DNA of 64,000 bases from Bufo bufo (taxonomy: Eukaryota > Chordata > Amphibia > Anura > Bufonidae). The notes under the pieces are model-generated. The model was given only the letters and a program-made list of their open reading frames with translations, was not told where the DNA came from and searched no databases. Numbering within the stretch: the first letter of the stretch is position 1; the number at the start of each line of letters is the position of its first letter. The stretch covers positions 107,344,321 to 107,408,320 of the forward strand of contig NC_053392.1 of assembly GCF_905171765.1 (NCBI RefSeq), in the 5' to 3' direction. Of the stretch, positions 10,991-21,342 are shown piece by piece. The position numbers were made by a program, and so were the translations under genes.

Positions 10991-11479
10991 AGAGCGGGAA
11001 AATATTGTGCCGCCCATTTATGCAAAACTGTCTGGTCAAGCCCATCCTACCTTTACTGTGTTGTTTCCGAGAGGCCAGCCCTGTATGCAAACGCAGCACT
11101 GCCTCCTGTGCCCTATGAAGAGTTCTACCATAGAAACAAAATGGGTGGAACTATGTGTGGAATATCGATGTGTCCATCTATTGGATGGGATGACAAAGAT
11201 ACAGTCCCCTATGAACATCTTGATACTCAAAAGACTGCTCCATTGTGGTGTGTTACCAAACCACCAAGCCCAATTGGAGTACTGACCAGTGTTGTGCCAA
11301 ACGCACGACTCGCTGAGACCGCCCCTCGTGTGGTGGATAATGGTTGCGCCACTCCTGTCATTCAAACAGACCTGGAGGCGGGCCTAACACTCAGGAAGAG
11401 CGTGACATGCGTGCGCACGTTAGAAGCAGAGGCGCTGATTGCTGTATGCAGAGAGAAGCGAAGTGCCAGAGCAGCATGA
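10991..11479 (+). CDS. ORF A of the cold-shock LTR element, unknown function
   Basis: Open frame of 162 codons between stops at 10988 and 11477, with no early ATG. The 5' part may be lost or joined by splicing. A tyrosine/proline-rich patch (about 11090-11130) and several cysteines are visible, but I recognise no domain. Its TGA stop (11477-11479) overlaps the ATG of the next ORF as ATGA. The context suggests a gag-position protein. Alternatively it is a decayed captured exon. Confidence 0.4.
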   Translation, partial: RAGKYCAAHLCKTVWSSPSYLYCVVSERPALYANAALPPVPYEEFYHRNKMGGTMCGISMCPSIGWDDKDTVPYEHLDTQKTAPLWCVTKPPSPIGVLTSVVPNARLAETAPRVVDNGCATPVIQTDLEAGLTLRKSVTCVRTLEAEALIAVCREKRSARAA

Positions 11480-11808
11480 CGGAAAGACTAGAGAGCTCTG
11501 CACCTGAAATCGAATCTGGACAGAACCTGGTCGCCGCTCCGACTTGGACCCCCACGAATATTACTCCGGAGCTACAGGTTCGTGTGCAGGAGTTGTGGGA
11601 CCGTCACTGGAGGGAGCGTAGTGGAGACCGCGGCCCTGAGTCTGCAGAGAGTAGTGCAGGTCAGCATGCAGTCGCGATGCCGCGACACCAGCCACCAAAA
11701 GTTGCCAAAATGTCCGGTCTGATTAATAATGCTTCTGCCATAGCGTGGCCCACCATGGAACAGACCGTCTTTTGGGTTAGATTGTCCGCAGAAATAAAGT
11801 CTGCTTGA
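11476..11808 (+). CDS. ORF B of the cold-shock LTR element, unknown function
   Basis: A 110-residue ORF starting at the ATG that overlaps the preceding stop (ATGA), ending at TGA 11806-11808. It is acidic at the N-terminus and then polar, with no recognised domain. Past the stop the same frame stays open for about 33 codons up to the cold-shock ORF, which is in another frame. ORF B may therefore once have been the N-terminal part of the cold-shock protein, now split by one stop and one frame change. This is inference. Confidence 0.4.
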   Translation: MTERLESSAPEIESGQNLVAAPTWTPTNITPELQVRVQELWDRHWRERSGDRGPESAESSAGQHAVAMPRHQPPKVAKMSGLINNASAIAWPTMEQTVFWVRLSAEIKSA

Positions 11809-11858
11809 CTACCGCGTACCCACGCTTGTAAAAAATATAAAGAGGGACTGACTCGTAA

Positions 11859-12713
11859 ACTACTGGAGGCACCGGTAAAAGATTTCCCGGTACCGAAAAC
11901 TGGGCAGAAGTGCTGGACTTTTTTAAACAGCGGGGGTTTGCATTTATCCACGACATGGCGACTGACCGTGATTACTATGTGAACCGCCGGTCTGTGAAGA
12001 GAAAAGATCTTCCCCCTTGGCTACACAACTTATATGTGAATGAGGTGGTCGAGTTCACCCCTGCAGAGGGTACACGTGGACCCTATGCCACTGCAGTACG
12101 TAGGCCAGGACAACCTACAGAGACCCAGAAACTTGATAGGGACTCTGAGACTGAGGAAGAGCCAGAAAAGGAACTTTCTACCGCCCCCGTGCGGCCTGAT
12201 GCTAAGTATATACCACCAAGTACAACCCAGAATCAGTATGCTACTGGCTTTGCAGGGACTAATATTCTCTGGCAACCCACCATTGTCACCAGAGACCCTG
12301 ATGTGAAGCCTAAACCTCAAAGAGAAAGGGTTAGGAGAAGAAGGCCCGAGCCACAAAACCTCACTACAGCTACAGAGGACTGTGCACTGTTATTTCAGCA
12401 GCTGGCTGTACAGCAACAACAAGGATTTGCTATCCCACACTATAGAGAGGAACCTGCTGGTTCTTCAACACTGAAAAATCCATCTGAGGAATCCAATCCT
12501 GTGACCAGGAGTGACCCTACAGTTGGGCTGGCCCGCAAAGTAAAAAAAGAACAGCCTCCTATCTTTGATAAAGTGAAGCAGGAACTTAACTTGCCATCCA
12601 CACCCAAACAGAGAGTAATGGAGGGACAACCAGAAGGATCATCCCCTGATTCCTGGGATTCTGGAAGCCCAATTCCAACAGACGTGTCATCATGTTCTGA
12701 TCCCTACAACTAA
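11859..12713 (+). CDS. Cold-shock-domain (Y-box type) protein in LTR element
   Basis: Open frame of 284 codons ending at TAA 12711-12713. Residues from about 11904 to 12116 align by eye with Y-box cold-shock domains. RGFAFIHD stands for the RNP1 motif NGYGFINR, and DYYVN stands for RNP2 DVFVH. A 20-residue extended loop ends in VVEF. Then come EG, G and a closing PG at the spacing of YBX proteins. The first in-frame ATG (11955) lies inside the domain, so translation must begin upstream by a frame change, splice or non-ATG start. The tail is basic (RRRR), then Q-rich, then acidic/Ser-Pro. It holds two PsiKxE sumoylation-like motifs (VKKE and VKQE). Such domains bind single-stranded nucleic acid; a role in packaging or translating element RNA is speculation. 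Confidence 0.7.
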   Translation, partial: TTGGTGKRFPGTENWAEVLDFFKQRGFAFIHDMATDRDYYVNRRSVKRKDLPPWLHNLYVNEVVEFTPAEGTRGPYATAVRRPGQPTETQKLDRDSETEEEPEKELSTAPVRPDAKYIPPSTTQNQYATGFAGTNILWQPTIVTRDPDVKPKPQRERVRRRRPEPQNLTTATEDCALLFQQLAVQQQQGFAIPHYREEPAGSSTLKNPSEESNPVTRSDPTVGLARKVKKEQPPIFDKVKQELNLPSTPKQRVMEGQPEGSSPDSWDSGSPIPTDVSSCSDPYN

Positions 12714-13369
12714 GTAGGCCGTTCAATAACTACTAATATGGAGCAGGAGCTGCCATTTGTTTGAGAGGACTTCTCTTATTGTTTTTGTTTTTGAGCCCCT
12801 CTCTATGTTCTTGCAAGGACTCCATCCAGGACTCCACTTGAATACAGAAAATTTTGCACTACAGTTGTGTTTTATCATGTTTAACCCCTTTTTACCCCAT
12901 TTTTAGGTTATCAAGGGACTTTGTTAACGCAACGTTAAAAGTAAAATACCCAGAAAGACGTTTCTGTGCTTAACCGTTCTAGAACAAAATTTTTGCACTT
13001 TAAAATGTTTTTTTTTTATACATGTTTTATACCCCATTTTAGGTATGGACTCTGTCTTCTGAACCATATCATGGACTTTACTGCCATTATGTGAGATCAT
13101 TCTCTAATAACCATTTTTGGCCGTAACACATCTACCATAAAGGAAAAATGTATGTGATATATTTGATATATTTGCCTAGAATGTATTTTTGTGCATAACC
13201 CTTTATTCACAGGAAGTTATTGAAGAGTCATGATAATACATTGCAATGTCTATATTCACATGTGCATATTTGGAGGTGTGTATTTGGTGTATTTCAGGAC
13301 ACGGATTAGAGATCCACAGCTTCAGACATTACCAACGTCGAGGGTGACTTACATTTTACCATGGGGGTA
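12714..13369 (+). other. 3' noncoding part of the LTR element with polypurine-like tract
   Basis: No ORF of note. It ends in ATGGGGGTA (13361-13369) immediately before the 3' LTR, where a polypurine tract primes plus-strand synthesis. Confidence 0.6.
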
Positions 13370-13725
13370 TGCAGCGTCCCACTACGTGTACATGGGCACT
13401 GCTTAAAAGCACTTTTTACCTTGTCAATTGCATTATGTTGTATTGTGGTACTTTGTACTAATGTATCTGCAAAATCCCTGTTACCAGGCAGATTAGGTGT
13501 AATTTATACAAAAAGCTTAGGTCTTAGATATATACCTAGGTCAGGCCTAGTTAGTCAGTTGAGATCAGAGATCAGAGATCAGATCAGATCAGATTAAAAA
13601 TGTAGTCAGAGTCTAGAGCAGATCTGAGGAAATCAGATTAGATTAGTGGGAGAAAATGTAGAGTGAAGACTCCATGACACAGATTAGTGAGTGGAGCCAA
13701 GGTGATACTAAGATGTGAGGCGCAG
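13370..13725 (+). repeat. 3' LTR, left part
   Basis: First 356 bp of the 3' LTR, starting TGCAGCGTCCC. The last 15-16 bp (AGATGTGAGGCGCAG, 13711-13725) are the left target-site duplication of the LINE. The LTR resumes at 21343. Confidence 0.9.
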
Positions 13726-14160
13726 CGGCATGACGTAGGTGTGCCGCGCTCCTCCTCCGGCTGCCTTCTCCTCTCGCTCCTGCCTCACCTCGCTCCTTGA
13801 TGCAGATCTAAGATCCCAGTGAGTGCCGCCCCCCTGGCCAGGCCTGGCTAGCCGAGCTCAGACGGCCTAGATGGGAGCTGAAGTTATTCTTACCTGCCGC
13901 CTGCCACCTATGATGATTCTCTGCAGGCCGATTGTCCCAACCTGCTTCCTTTGGCCGGCCGCCTGCCGCGACTTGCTGTGACCAGCTGTATGGCGTCTCG
14001 TTGTCCTTGAGGTGCTTGGTGTCGGATTCTGGAGCTGGTAACTCACTTCCTATACTTCGGCTACTGCTTTATCCTCCTGCCGTTTGTTTGTTGGTATCTG
14101 GCTGCTTGCTTTACACTGCTGACTCTGTCCTGTTTGACCCGTCACCCGATGCCCGTTCCT

Positions 14161-14482
14161 GGCTGTGATCCGTTGCATGCTGTCTGGCTGCCTGCGAGGT
14201 GCTGGTAAGATACCAGATCAATTGAGGTCCGGCTCCTGTGGATGAAGTAGGGGTCCGGTGCCAGACGCCATGTGGATGAATTGGGTGTCCTAATGCATGG
14301 TTTGTGAATTTGCGGCCATTTGGCTGTGATCCGTTGCATGCTGTCTGGCTGCCTGCGAGGTGCTGGTAAGATACCAGATCAATTGAGGTCCGGCTCCTGT
14401 GGATGAAGTAGGGGTCCGGTGCCAGACGCCATGTGGATGAATTGGGCGTCCTAATGCACGGTTTGCGAATTTGCGGCCATCT
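14161..14482 (+). repeat. Two 161-bp tandem monomers in the LINE 5' UTR
   Basis: GGCTGTGATCCGTTGCATGC occurs at 14161 and 14322, and TTTGCGGCCAT closes units at about 14319 and 14480. The period is 161 bp with few differences. Tandem 5' monomers act as promoters in some L1 families (known for mouse L1). The same role here is inferred. Confidence 0.85.
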
Positions 14483-14841
14483 TTTTTGTGTCTGTTTTTG
14501 GGCACCTGCGAATCCAGGGGCTACCATCTGTGCGAGGTCGCTGCGGTCATTGGAGTCTGGGGTCCTGACCTCAGGTGAACAGCCCCCTCTTGCTGTGCAA
14601 AGTACAGACGGTCAACTAAGGTCAATAAAGACCCTCCTTGCTTTACAGCTTCCTGGACCCTGCCTTATTTCTCCTTGGATGGACTGGCCCTGCTGATAAC
14701 TTTATTTGCTAGTTGGAAGATTCGTGGGGCGCTCCGATATTGTATTTGTGTGGCTGAAAAGCCAAATTTTGGTGCTTTCAGATTGATCCTCAGAGGGTGC
14801 GCCCACTGGCTATACTGTTTTTTCATCTCGTTTATGGAATA

Positions 14842-16404
14842 CAGGGAGTGCAGAATTATTAGGCAAGTTGTATTTTTGAGGATTAATTTTATTATTGAAC
14901 AACAACCATGTTCTCAATGAACACAAAAAACTCATTAATATCAAAGCTGAATATTTTTGGAAGTAGTTTTTAGTTTGTTTTTAGTTTTAGCTATTTTAGG
15001 GGGATATCTGTGTGTGCAGGTGACTATTACTGTGCATAATTATTAGGCAACTTAACAAAAAACAAATATATACCCATTTCAATTATTTATTTTTACCAGT
15101 GAAACCAATATAACATCTCAACATTCACAAATATACATTTCTGACATTCAAAAACAAAACAAAAACAAATCAGTGACCAATATAGCCACCTTTCTTTGCA
15201 AGGACACTCAAAAGCCTGCTATCCATGGATTCTGTCAGTGTTTTGATCTGTTCACCATCAACATTGCGTGCAGCAGCAACCACAGCCTCCCAGACACTGT
15301 TCAGAGAGGTGTACTGTTTTCCCTCCTTGTAAATCTCACATTTGATGATGGACCACAGGTTCTCAATGGGGTTCAGATCAGGTGAACAAGGAGGCCATGT
15401 CATTAGATTTTCTTCTTTTATACCCTTTCTTGCCAGCCACGCTGTGGAGTACTTGGACGCGTGTGATGGAGCATTGTCCTGCATGAAAATCATGTTTTTC
15501 TTGAAGGATGCAGACTTCTTCCTGTACCACTGCTTGAAGAATGTGTCTTCCAGAAACTGGCAGTAGGACTGGGAGTTGAGCTTGACTCCATCCTCAACCC
15601 GAAAAGGCCCCACAAGCTCATCTTTGATGATACCAGCCCAAACCAGTACTCCACCTCCACCTTGCTGGCGTCTGAGTCGGACTGGAGCTCTCTGCCCTTT
15701 ACCAATCCAGCCACGGGCCCATCCATCTGGCCCATCAAGACTCACTCTCATTTCATCAGTCCATAAAACCTTAGAAAAATCAGTCTTGAGATATTTCTTG
15801 GCCCAGTCTTGACGTTTCAGCTTGTGTGTCTTGTTCAGTGGTGGTCGTCTTTCAGCCTTTCTTACCTTGGCCATGTCTCTGAGTATTGCACACCTTGTGC
15901 TTTTGGGCACTCCAGTGATGTTGCAGCTCTGAAATATGGCCAAACTGGTGGCAAGTGGCATCTTGGCAGCTGCACGCTTGACTTTTCTCAGTTCATGGGC
16001 AGTTATTTTGCGCCTTGGTTTTTCCACACGCTTCTTGCGACCCTGTTGACTATTTTGAATGAAACGCTTGATTGTTTGATGATCACGCTTCAGAAGCTTT
16101 GCAATTTTAAGAGTGCTGCATCCCTCTGCAAGATATCTCACTATTTTTGACTTTTCTGAGCCTGTCAAGTCCTTCTTTTGACCCATTTTGCCAAAGGAAA
16201 GGAAGTTGCCTAATAATTATGCACACCTAATATAGGGTGTTGATGTCATTAGACCACACCCCTTCTCATTACAGAGATGCACATCACCTAATATGCTTAA
16301 TTGGTAGTAGGCTTTCGAGCCTATACAGCTTGGAGTAAGTCAACATGCATAAAGAGGATGATGTGGTCAAAATACTCATTTGCCTAATAATTCTGCACGC
16401 AGTG
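14842..16404 (-). mobile_element. DD37E Tc1/mariner transposon, copy 2 (complete)
   Basis: TA-flanked (14840-14841 and 16405-16406), 1563 bp. Outer terminal repeats start CAGGGAGTGCAGAATTATT on the left and, read on the opposite strand, CACTGCGTGCAGAATTATT on the right. Inner repeats lie near 15032-15053 and 16203-16224, giving four putative transposase-binding sites. It is inserted in the LINE 5' UTR. Ends and ORF are both intact, so it may be mobile. Confidence 0.96.
15170..16186 (-). CDS. Tc1/mariner transposase, DD37E, intact
   Basis: Uninterrupted 338-residue protein, a normal Tc1/mariner length. An N-terminal helix-turn-helix DNA-binding region (about residues 8-45) is followed by a basic linker with KKR and PRRK and a second helical segment (about 55-115). 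The RNase-H-like catalytic core has D144 (LWTDEM), D237 (MQDNAPSH) and E275 (NPIENLW). D237 and E275 are separated by 37 residues, so this is DD37E rather than the commoner DD34E. A glycine-rich GGGG precedes VLVWAG at about 180. The start is the first ATG, just inside the inner terminal repeat. It would act in the nucleus by cut-and-paste at TA. Whether it is active cannot be told from sequence. Confidence 0.96.
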   Translation of the reverse strand: MGQKKDLTGSEKSKIVRYLAEGCSTLKIAKLLKRDHQTIKRFIQNSQQGRKKRVEKPRRKITAHELRKVKRAAAKMPLATSLAIFQSCNITGVPKSTRCAILRDMAKVRKAERRPPLNKTHKLKRQDWAKKYLKTDFSKVLWTDEMRVSLDGPDGWARGWIGKGQRAPVRLRRQQGGGGVLVWAGIIKDELVGPFRVEDGVKLNSQSYCQFLEDTFFKQWYRKKSASFKKNMIFMQDNAPSHASKYSTAWLARKGIKEENLMTWPPCSPDLNPIENLWSIIKCEIYKEGKQYTSLNSVWEAVVAAARNVDGEQIKTLTESMDSRLLSVLAKKGGYIGH

Positions 16405-16737
16405 TATATAATGTAACGCTGTGCTTTAATAATCTGTTAAAGTTCAATAGGATATGTCCACTCATATCTATATGATCGTTATATAACTGCTGGCAATTAT
16501 ATCATATTCCTCATCTGGGGAGACTAACCATTTAGTCCGAATTTACCCTGGGTTGCTGCTATTTATACCTGATTCAGCGTTTATCTGTTTGTCCATTGTG
16601 TATAGCTAATTAGTATTGTCCCCCCTTTTTCTAACTGGTCTTGCTAATATTGATGGGTGGTGCTCTGTATTTATATATATGAGATATTGCTGTTTGGGAA
16701 CCTTGTATGCAGATACATTATACAGATTTTTATAAAA

Positions 16738-17703
16738 ATGCCGCCAAAATATCGTAAATCAGGTGGTTTGACCTCTCCAAAAGGTGGATCAGGGGGGAGC
16801 CCTCAGGCTCGATTAGATAAATTTCTGAAGTCACCACCACCCAAAACTAGAGGAGGGGTACTGAGATCTGTTCTTCAGGTTGATTCAGGATCAGAGAACA
16901 CGGACCGGTTAGAACAGGGTATATTAAAGACCAGTTCCCCCTACAGTGAAGGGTTTGAGAGCATTAATAATAAACTGCAGGACATACTGGGAGTGGTAAA
17001 TGCTACTAGTACTTCGGTTGCAGAATTGGCCTCATCCCTCGCAGTAGTACAAGGGGACGTTACTATAATAAGAGACGAGATGGTGAAGCTGAGGGCAAAG
17101 GTTAAGGAACTGGAAACCGTAGTCAAGTCTGTCACTGTAGAGAACGGGGTATTAAAGAACAGATTAGAAGAGGTAGATGAAGATCGCTCTTGGTTAAGAA
17201 AGAAAGTGGTAGAGCTGGAGGATAGGTCTCGTAGATACAACCTGCGGTTAGTAGGCTTTCCAGAAGGGGTAGAACAGGATAATCCCGCGAAGTTTGTACA
17301 GAAGTGGTTGGTAGAAAGTTTGGGTCCAGATTATGATGTATCTTCCTTTTGTGTGGAAAGGGCACACAGAATCCCATTCAAAAAACCTCCTCCAGGTGCC
17401 CCCCCTAGGGCAATTCTAGCAAAATTTGTTTGTTCAAGGGACCGGGATTGGGTTCTTAGACGCAAAAGAGAAGTATCAGAAACATATTTTGATAGTAATT
17501 TGATATCAATATTCCCTGACTTCTCCCGAGAGACTCAAAACAAAAGAAGATCCTTTTTTGAGGTGAAAAAAAGATTGATTTCAGCTAAGATCCAGTATTC
17601 TATGTTATATCCCGCTAAATTAAGAGTGGTACACAACGATTCTGTGCGCTTTTTCATCACACAGGCGGAGGCGGTGCAATGGCTGGATTCTAGGGGTTTG
17701 TGA
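16738..17703 (+). CDS. LINE ORF1 RNA-binding protein (L1 ORF1p-like)
   Basis: Intact 321-residue ORF from ATG 16738, where the sequence begins MPPKYRKSGG. An upstream in-frame ATG at 16657 adds only a hydrophobic stretch and seems unlikely to be used. The N-terminus is basic and Gly/Pro/Ser-rich. Residues about 72-170 form a long heptad-like coiled coil. An RRM-like segment around LEDRSRRYNLRLVGFP follows, then a C-terminal domain with ERAHRI. This is the L1/Tx1 ORF1 plan: a trimeric chaperone that coats LINE RNA. ORF2 begins 219 bp downstream. Confidence 0.9.
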   Translation: MPPKYRKSGGLTSPKGGSGGSPQARLDKFLKSPPPKTRGGVLRSVLQVDSGSENTDRLEQGILKTSSPYSEGFESINNKLQDILGVVNATSTSVAELASSLAVVQGDVTIIRDEMVKLRAKVKELETVVKSVTVENGVLKNRLEEVDEDRSWLRKKVVELEDRSRRYNLRLVGFPEGVEQDNPAKFVQKWLVESLGPDYDVSSFCVERAHRIPFKKPPPGAPPRAILAKFVCSRDRDWVLRRKREVSETYFDSNLISIFPDFSRETQNKRRSFFEVKKRLISAKIQYSMLYPAKLRVVHNDSVRFFITQAEAVQWLDSRGL

Positions 17704-17922
17704 AATAGTATGAAGAGGTGGCGAGGTGGGACGTTAGTGAGGGGAGGTGGCGGGGGGAAGGTTTGGTGGAAGGAGAGAGGTTGATGGGTATTGTAAAATG
17801 CCTTGTCTACCATGCAGGGGGTTTTTTGGGGGTGGGTTTTAGGGTGGGATTGGCTGCCGTTCTCTGCTTCGTGGTTGTGCGTGCCTCTCAGCTGAGACTG
17901 GGGATACTATTACTCATGTGAT

Positions 17923-20900
17923 ATGCCGTGTAATATTTTATGTTGGAATGTGAGAGGGTTGGGAGACAGAGTGAAGAGGACGGTGGTATTTGACCTTGTG
18001 GTTCGTCATCTCCCTGCGATTGTGGCACTACTAGAGACCCATGCAACAGTAGATAGGATTTATACATTGAAAAGGAAATGGGCTTCTCTGGATTACCACT
18101 CTTGTTACTCTTCTTATGCAAGAGGTGTTAGTGTATACATTCATCGAGGGATAGAGTTCCAACCGTTAGACAGTTCCATCGATAAAGAAGGGCGATATGT
18201 ATTTCTCCACGGGTTTTGGAAAGGGCAGGAGGTGATACTGGCTTTTATTTATATACCCCCTCCATTTAAATCAATAGTTTTTTCACATTTAGCGCAATAT
18301 ATATCTACTAAAAATCATTGTGCCTTGTTGGTGGCAGGGGACTTTAATGCGGTTCTAGACCCTGAGTTGGATCGGTTCTCTTCACTTTCTGGCGCGGACG
18401 CAGTGGGTCCCCTTTGACTGCTGTGTGCCAGGAGCTGGCGCTGGTTGATATCTGGCGCCACCTCTATGGCAATAAAAAAATCTTTTCATGTTTTAGCCAG
18501 TCATACGGGTCTATGTCCCGGATTGATTTGGCTTTTGCAAGTTGGGATCTGTGCGGTCGCGTCCTGAGGATGAACCTCATGGAATTTCGGATCACTCCCC
18601 AGTATTGATTGTGTTTGTGGAGGTTCCATCTCCAAGAAGAACTTTTAAATTGAACTCGCATTGGTTTGAGGTGATAGGGGAGCAATCCCGAGTAGACCAG
18701 GATATTCAAGAATTTTGGGGCTTCAACGTAGGGTCTACACACATCCATTATGTGTGGGATGCGTTGAAGGCCCATTTTAGGGGTCTGTACTTTAATAAAA
18801 TCCATAGATTCAGAAAGGAATCACGAAGAAGGGAAAAACAACTGACAGACTCAATAAGGAGCTTGCGTGCCGCATTGATTGATTGTCATACAGACCAATT
18901 TGTCACCCAATTAGGGGAGGCTAATTCTCAGCTTAAGACACTGTTATATAAAAAAGCACAACACAAACTGTTATTTCAAGGCCAGAATCGTTTTTGTGAG
19001 TCGGGTAAAACGGGTAGATTTTTGGCTCGTTTGGTCGCCTGAAGAGGGTTATAGCCGGTCTGGTACACCCTGACCAGACGGGCTTTATCCCGGGCCGCCA
19101 GTTACAGCTGAGTATATATAGGGTCTACCTGAACTTGTCTGTTGGGGGTAGTGTGGACCACTCCATCCTGTCATTAGACGCCGCTAAGGCGTTTGACAGG
19201 ATGGAGTGGCCTTTTTTGTGGGCAACGATGTCTCATTTTGGCCTTGGGAAATCTTTTTTGGAAAGGACTCAAATGTTATATGAACACCCGGTTGCATATA
19301 TTAATATCAATGGTATTGGTACTTCTCCTGTTATGATGCGGAGAGGGATGAGACAGGGTTGTCCCCTGTCTCCTCTCCTCTTCGCGCTCTTTATAGAACC
19401 GTTGGCTTGTCGGATCCGGTTGGAGAATAGTATAGATGGTTTCGGGGTGGCGGGAGTGAGCGATAAAATTAGCCTATATGCAGACGATGTGATTCTGTTT
19501 CTGGACCAGGGTTGGAAAATCCTTCCCTATGTTATAGAGGTTATAGAATATTATGGTAAATTATCAGGCTACTTGATCAATTGGTCAAAGTCATCGCTCC
19601 TCCCGCTGAACCGGAAAGCTGTGGATGTGGGGAGCCGAATTCGTGTTTTGGCTCCTAAGGATACCTTAGATTACTTGGGGGTTAAGATCGGGGTTCCTAT
19701 AAGTAGGTTCTATGAGCTTAATCTGGTCCCAGTTTTGGATAAAGTCAGGATCAAAGTCGGTGCTTGGCGGAAATTGATACTGGCACAGACAGATCGAATT
19801 GCGCTGATCAAGATGATTATTTTGCCTATGGTTCTGTTTCCGATCTGTGCTTCCCCTGTTTGGATTGACGATATCTTCTTTCATAGATTGGAGACTTTGA
19901 TTAATGATCTAATTTGGGGCAGGAAGAGGGTGCGTATAAAGCAGAGATATCTATGGTTGTCGGAGGCAGATGGTGGGTTGTCACTACCTTTTTTTCAAGG
20001 ATATTATTTTTGTGCACAGATTCAGAGATGTTGTAACTGGAAAGAGAGTTTACTTTCACGGTATTTGAATAAAGTTATGGATACACCAATCGGGATTATT
20101 TTTTCATGTTTGGAAACAGGATCTATGGGAATGAGGAAACCCTTGTTGATCCCTTTATCAATACAGAGGGTGTGGAATAGGTTGAAGGAGTTCCTTAAAG
20201 TCCCTGGCCCGTTCGTTTTCACCCCATTGTGGGGGAACAGGGCGTTGGAGGAATTTTTCAAAATTACAGAATTTGGGTATTGGACACGTAATGGTATCAA
20301 TAGGGTGTCTCACCTATTCCATTTAGGACATTTTAAATCACTTTTGGAATTTGGTTTTCATGATAGTTCACCATTAGATGTATTTATGTATGCACGTTTG
20401 AAACATTTATTTGAAGCTTCTAGGAATAGGGGCCGTATTTTTCCACAAAATAATATATTTTTTGATTATTGTGGCGCCCAGAAGGACCAGAAGGTGAAAT
20501 TATCTAGATTATACGCTAAACTCCGAATGGCACTGGCTACTGTAACACCTTTTAAAAGCCCAAGTAAATGGGAGCAAGAGTTGAATTGCCCTCCTTTACA
20601 GTGGCCCACTATCTATAGGAATGTGAGAAAGGCGACAGTTTCCAGTGCTCACAGACTAATTCAATTTAAGATCCTTCATAGACTGTATTATACGCCCAAA
20701 ACCCAAGGAAAATTCCCTCAGAATAGGGACCGGGACTGTAGTTGTCCTAAATGTGGATATGTGAATGCGAGTTATGTCCATATGCTTTGGAGCTGTAGTA
20801 AAGTAAGACAATACTGGGATGAGGTTTTCTCTGCCCTTCAGAAGGAATCCTTAATGAACTATAACCCGGGGATCTTGATAGTGATCTTTGGAGACTATGG

Positions 20901-21093
20901 TTCAGAAACTGAAGTTCCCCCCCAGGTTAGACGGATCTGGATGAGAGGATTGATGGTCGCGAAAGCTATATTGGTCAGGCACTGGGGCTCTGTCTCCCAG
21001 CCCTCGTCAAGGGAGTGGGGTTTATACCTTCAACAAATTAAAATATATGAGGATATGGAAAGGAATCGGAGAGTTGCACGCAGAACCACGTAG
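17923..21093 (+). pseudogene. LINE ORF2 (endonuclease-reverse transcriptase), frameshifted and deleted
   Basis: The APE-type endonuclease begins at ATG 17923 (ILCWNVRGLG, LLETH, GDFNAV, SRIDLA, SDHSP). Its frame changes near 18412 and again between 18540 and 18608. At about 19040 an internal deletion removes the linker and the first RT motifs, judged against the second LINE, where those motifs precede HPDQTGFIP. From there RT continues in one frame to 21093: AKAFDRMEW, RQGCPLSPLL, and the catalytic YADD at 19477-19488. A C-terminal CPKC...H...C cluster (about 20740-20800) completes the L1/Tx1 plan. The protein would nick target DNA and copy the RNA in place. This copy cannot. Confidence 0.92.
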
Positions 21094-21327
21094 AAATAAA
21101 TTATTAATGTTTTTTCTTTTTTCTTCTTTGGATGAATTGAGGGGAACGACAGCCAATGGGGGGGGGGGGGGTATAACGATGTTTACGAATTCTATTATAT
21201 TATATACATGGATGTGATGGTTATGTTATATATTGTTATATATTATACACTAGTTGGATTGACACTGGTCTATGTACTAATTTTATGTGTTTTCTAAAAT
21301 TAAAATAAAGATAAAAAATAAAAAAAA
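21094..21327 (+). other. LINE 3' UTR and A-rich tail
   Basis: Contains a run of about 13 G near 21160, AT-rich repeats and a final tail of the form AATAAAGATAAAAAATAAAAA. The tail directly touches the target-site duplication. Confidence 0.8.
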
Positions 21328-21342
21328 AGATGTGAGGCGCAG

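Larger units (their letters stand above)
13726..21327 (+). mobile_element. L1/Tx1-type LINE, nearly full length, inserted in the 3' LTR
   Basis: Bounded by perfect copies of AGATGTGAGGCGCAG (13711-13725 and 21328-21342), which join into uninterrupted LTR when the LINE is removed. It ends in an A-rich tail. Order: 5' UTR with tandem monomers, a Tc1 insertion, ORF1, ORF2, then a short 3' UTR. Excluding the transposon it is about 6.0 kb. The ORF2 reading frame is broken and internally deleted, so this copy is dead. Confidence 0.93.

Noticed and set aside
13932..14527. ORFs on both strands around the LINE 5' UTR
   Set aside because: They repeat every 161 bp with the monomers and lie upstream of ORF1. 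Not genes.
15173..16150. ORFs opposite the transposase
   Set aside because: Antisense shadows of the intact DD37E gene. They recur identically over copy 1.
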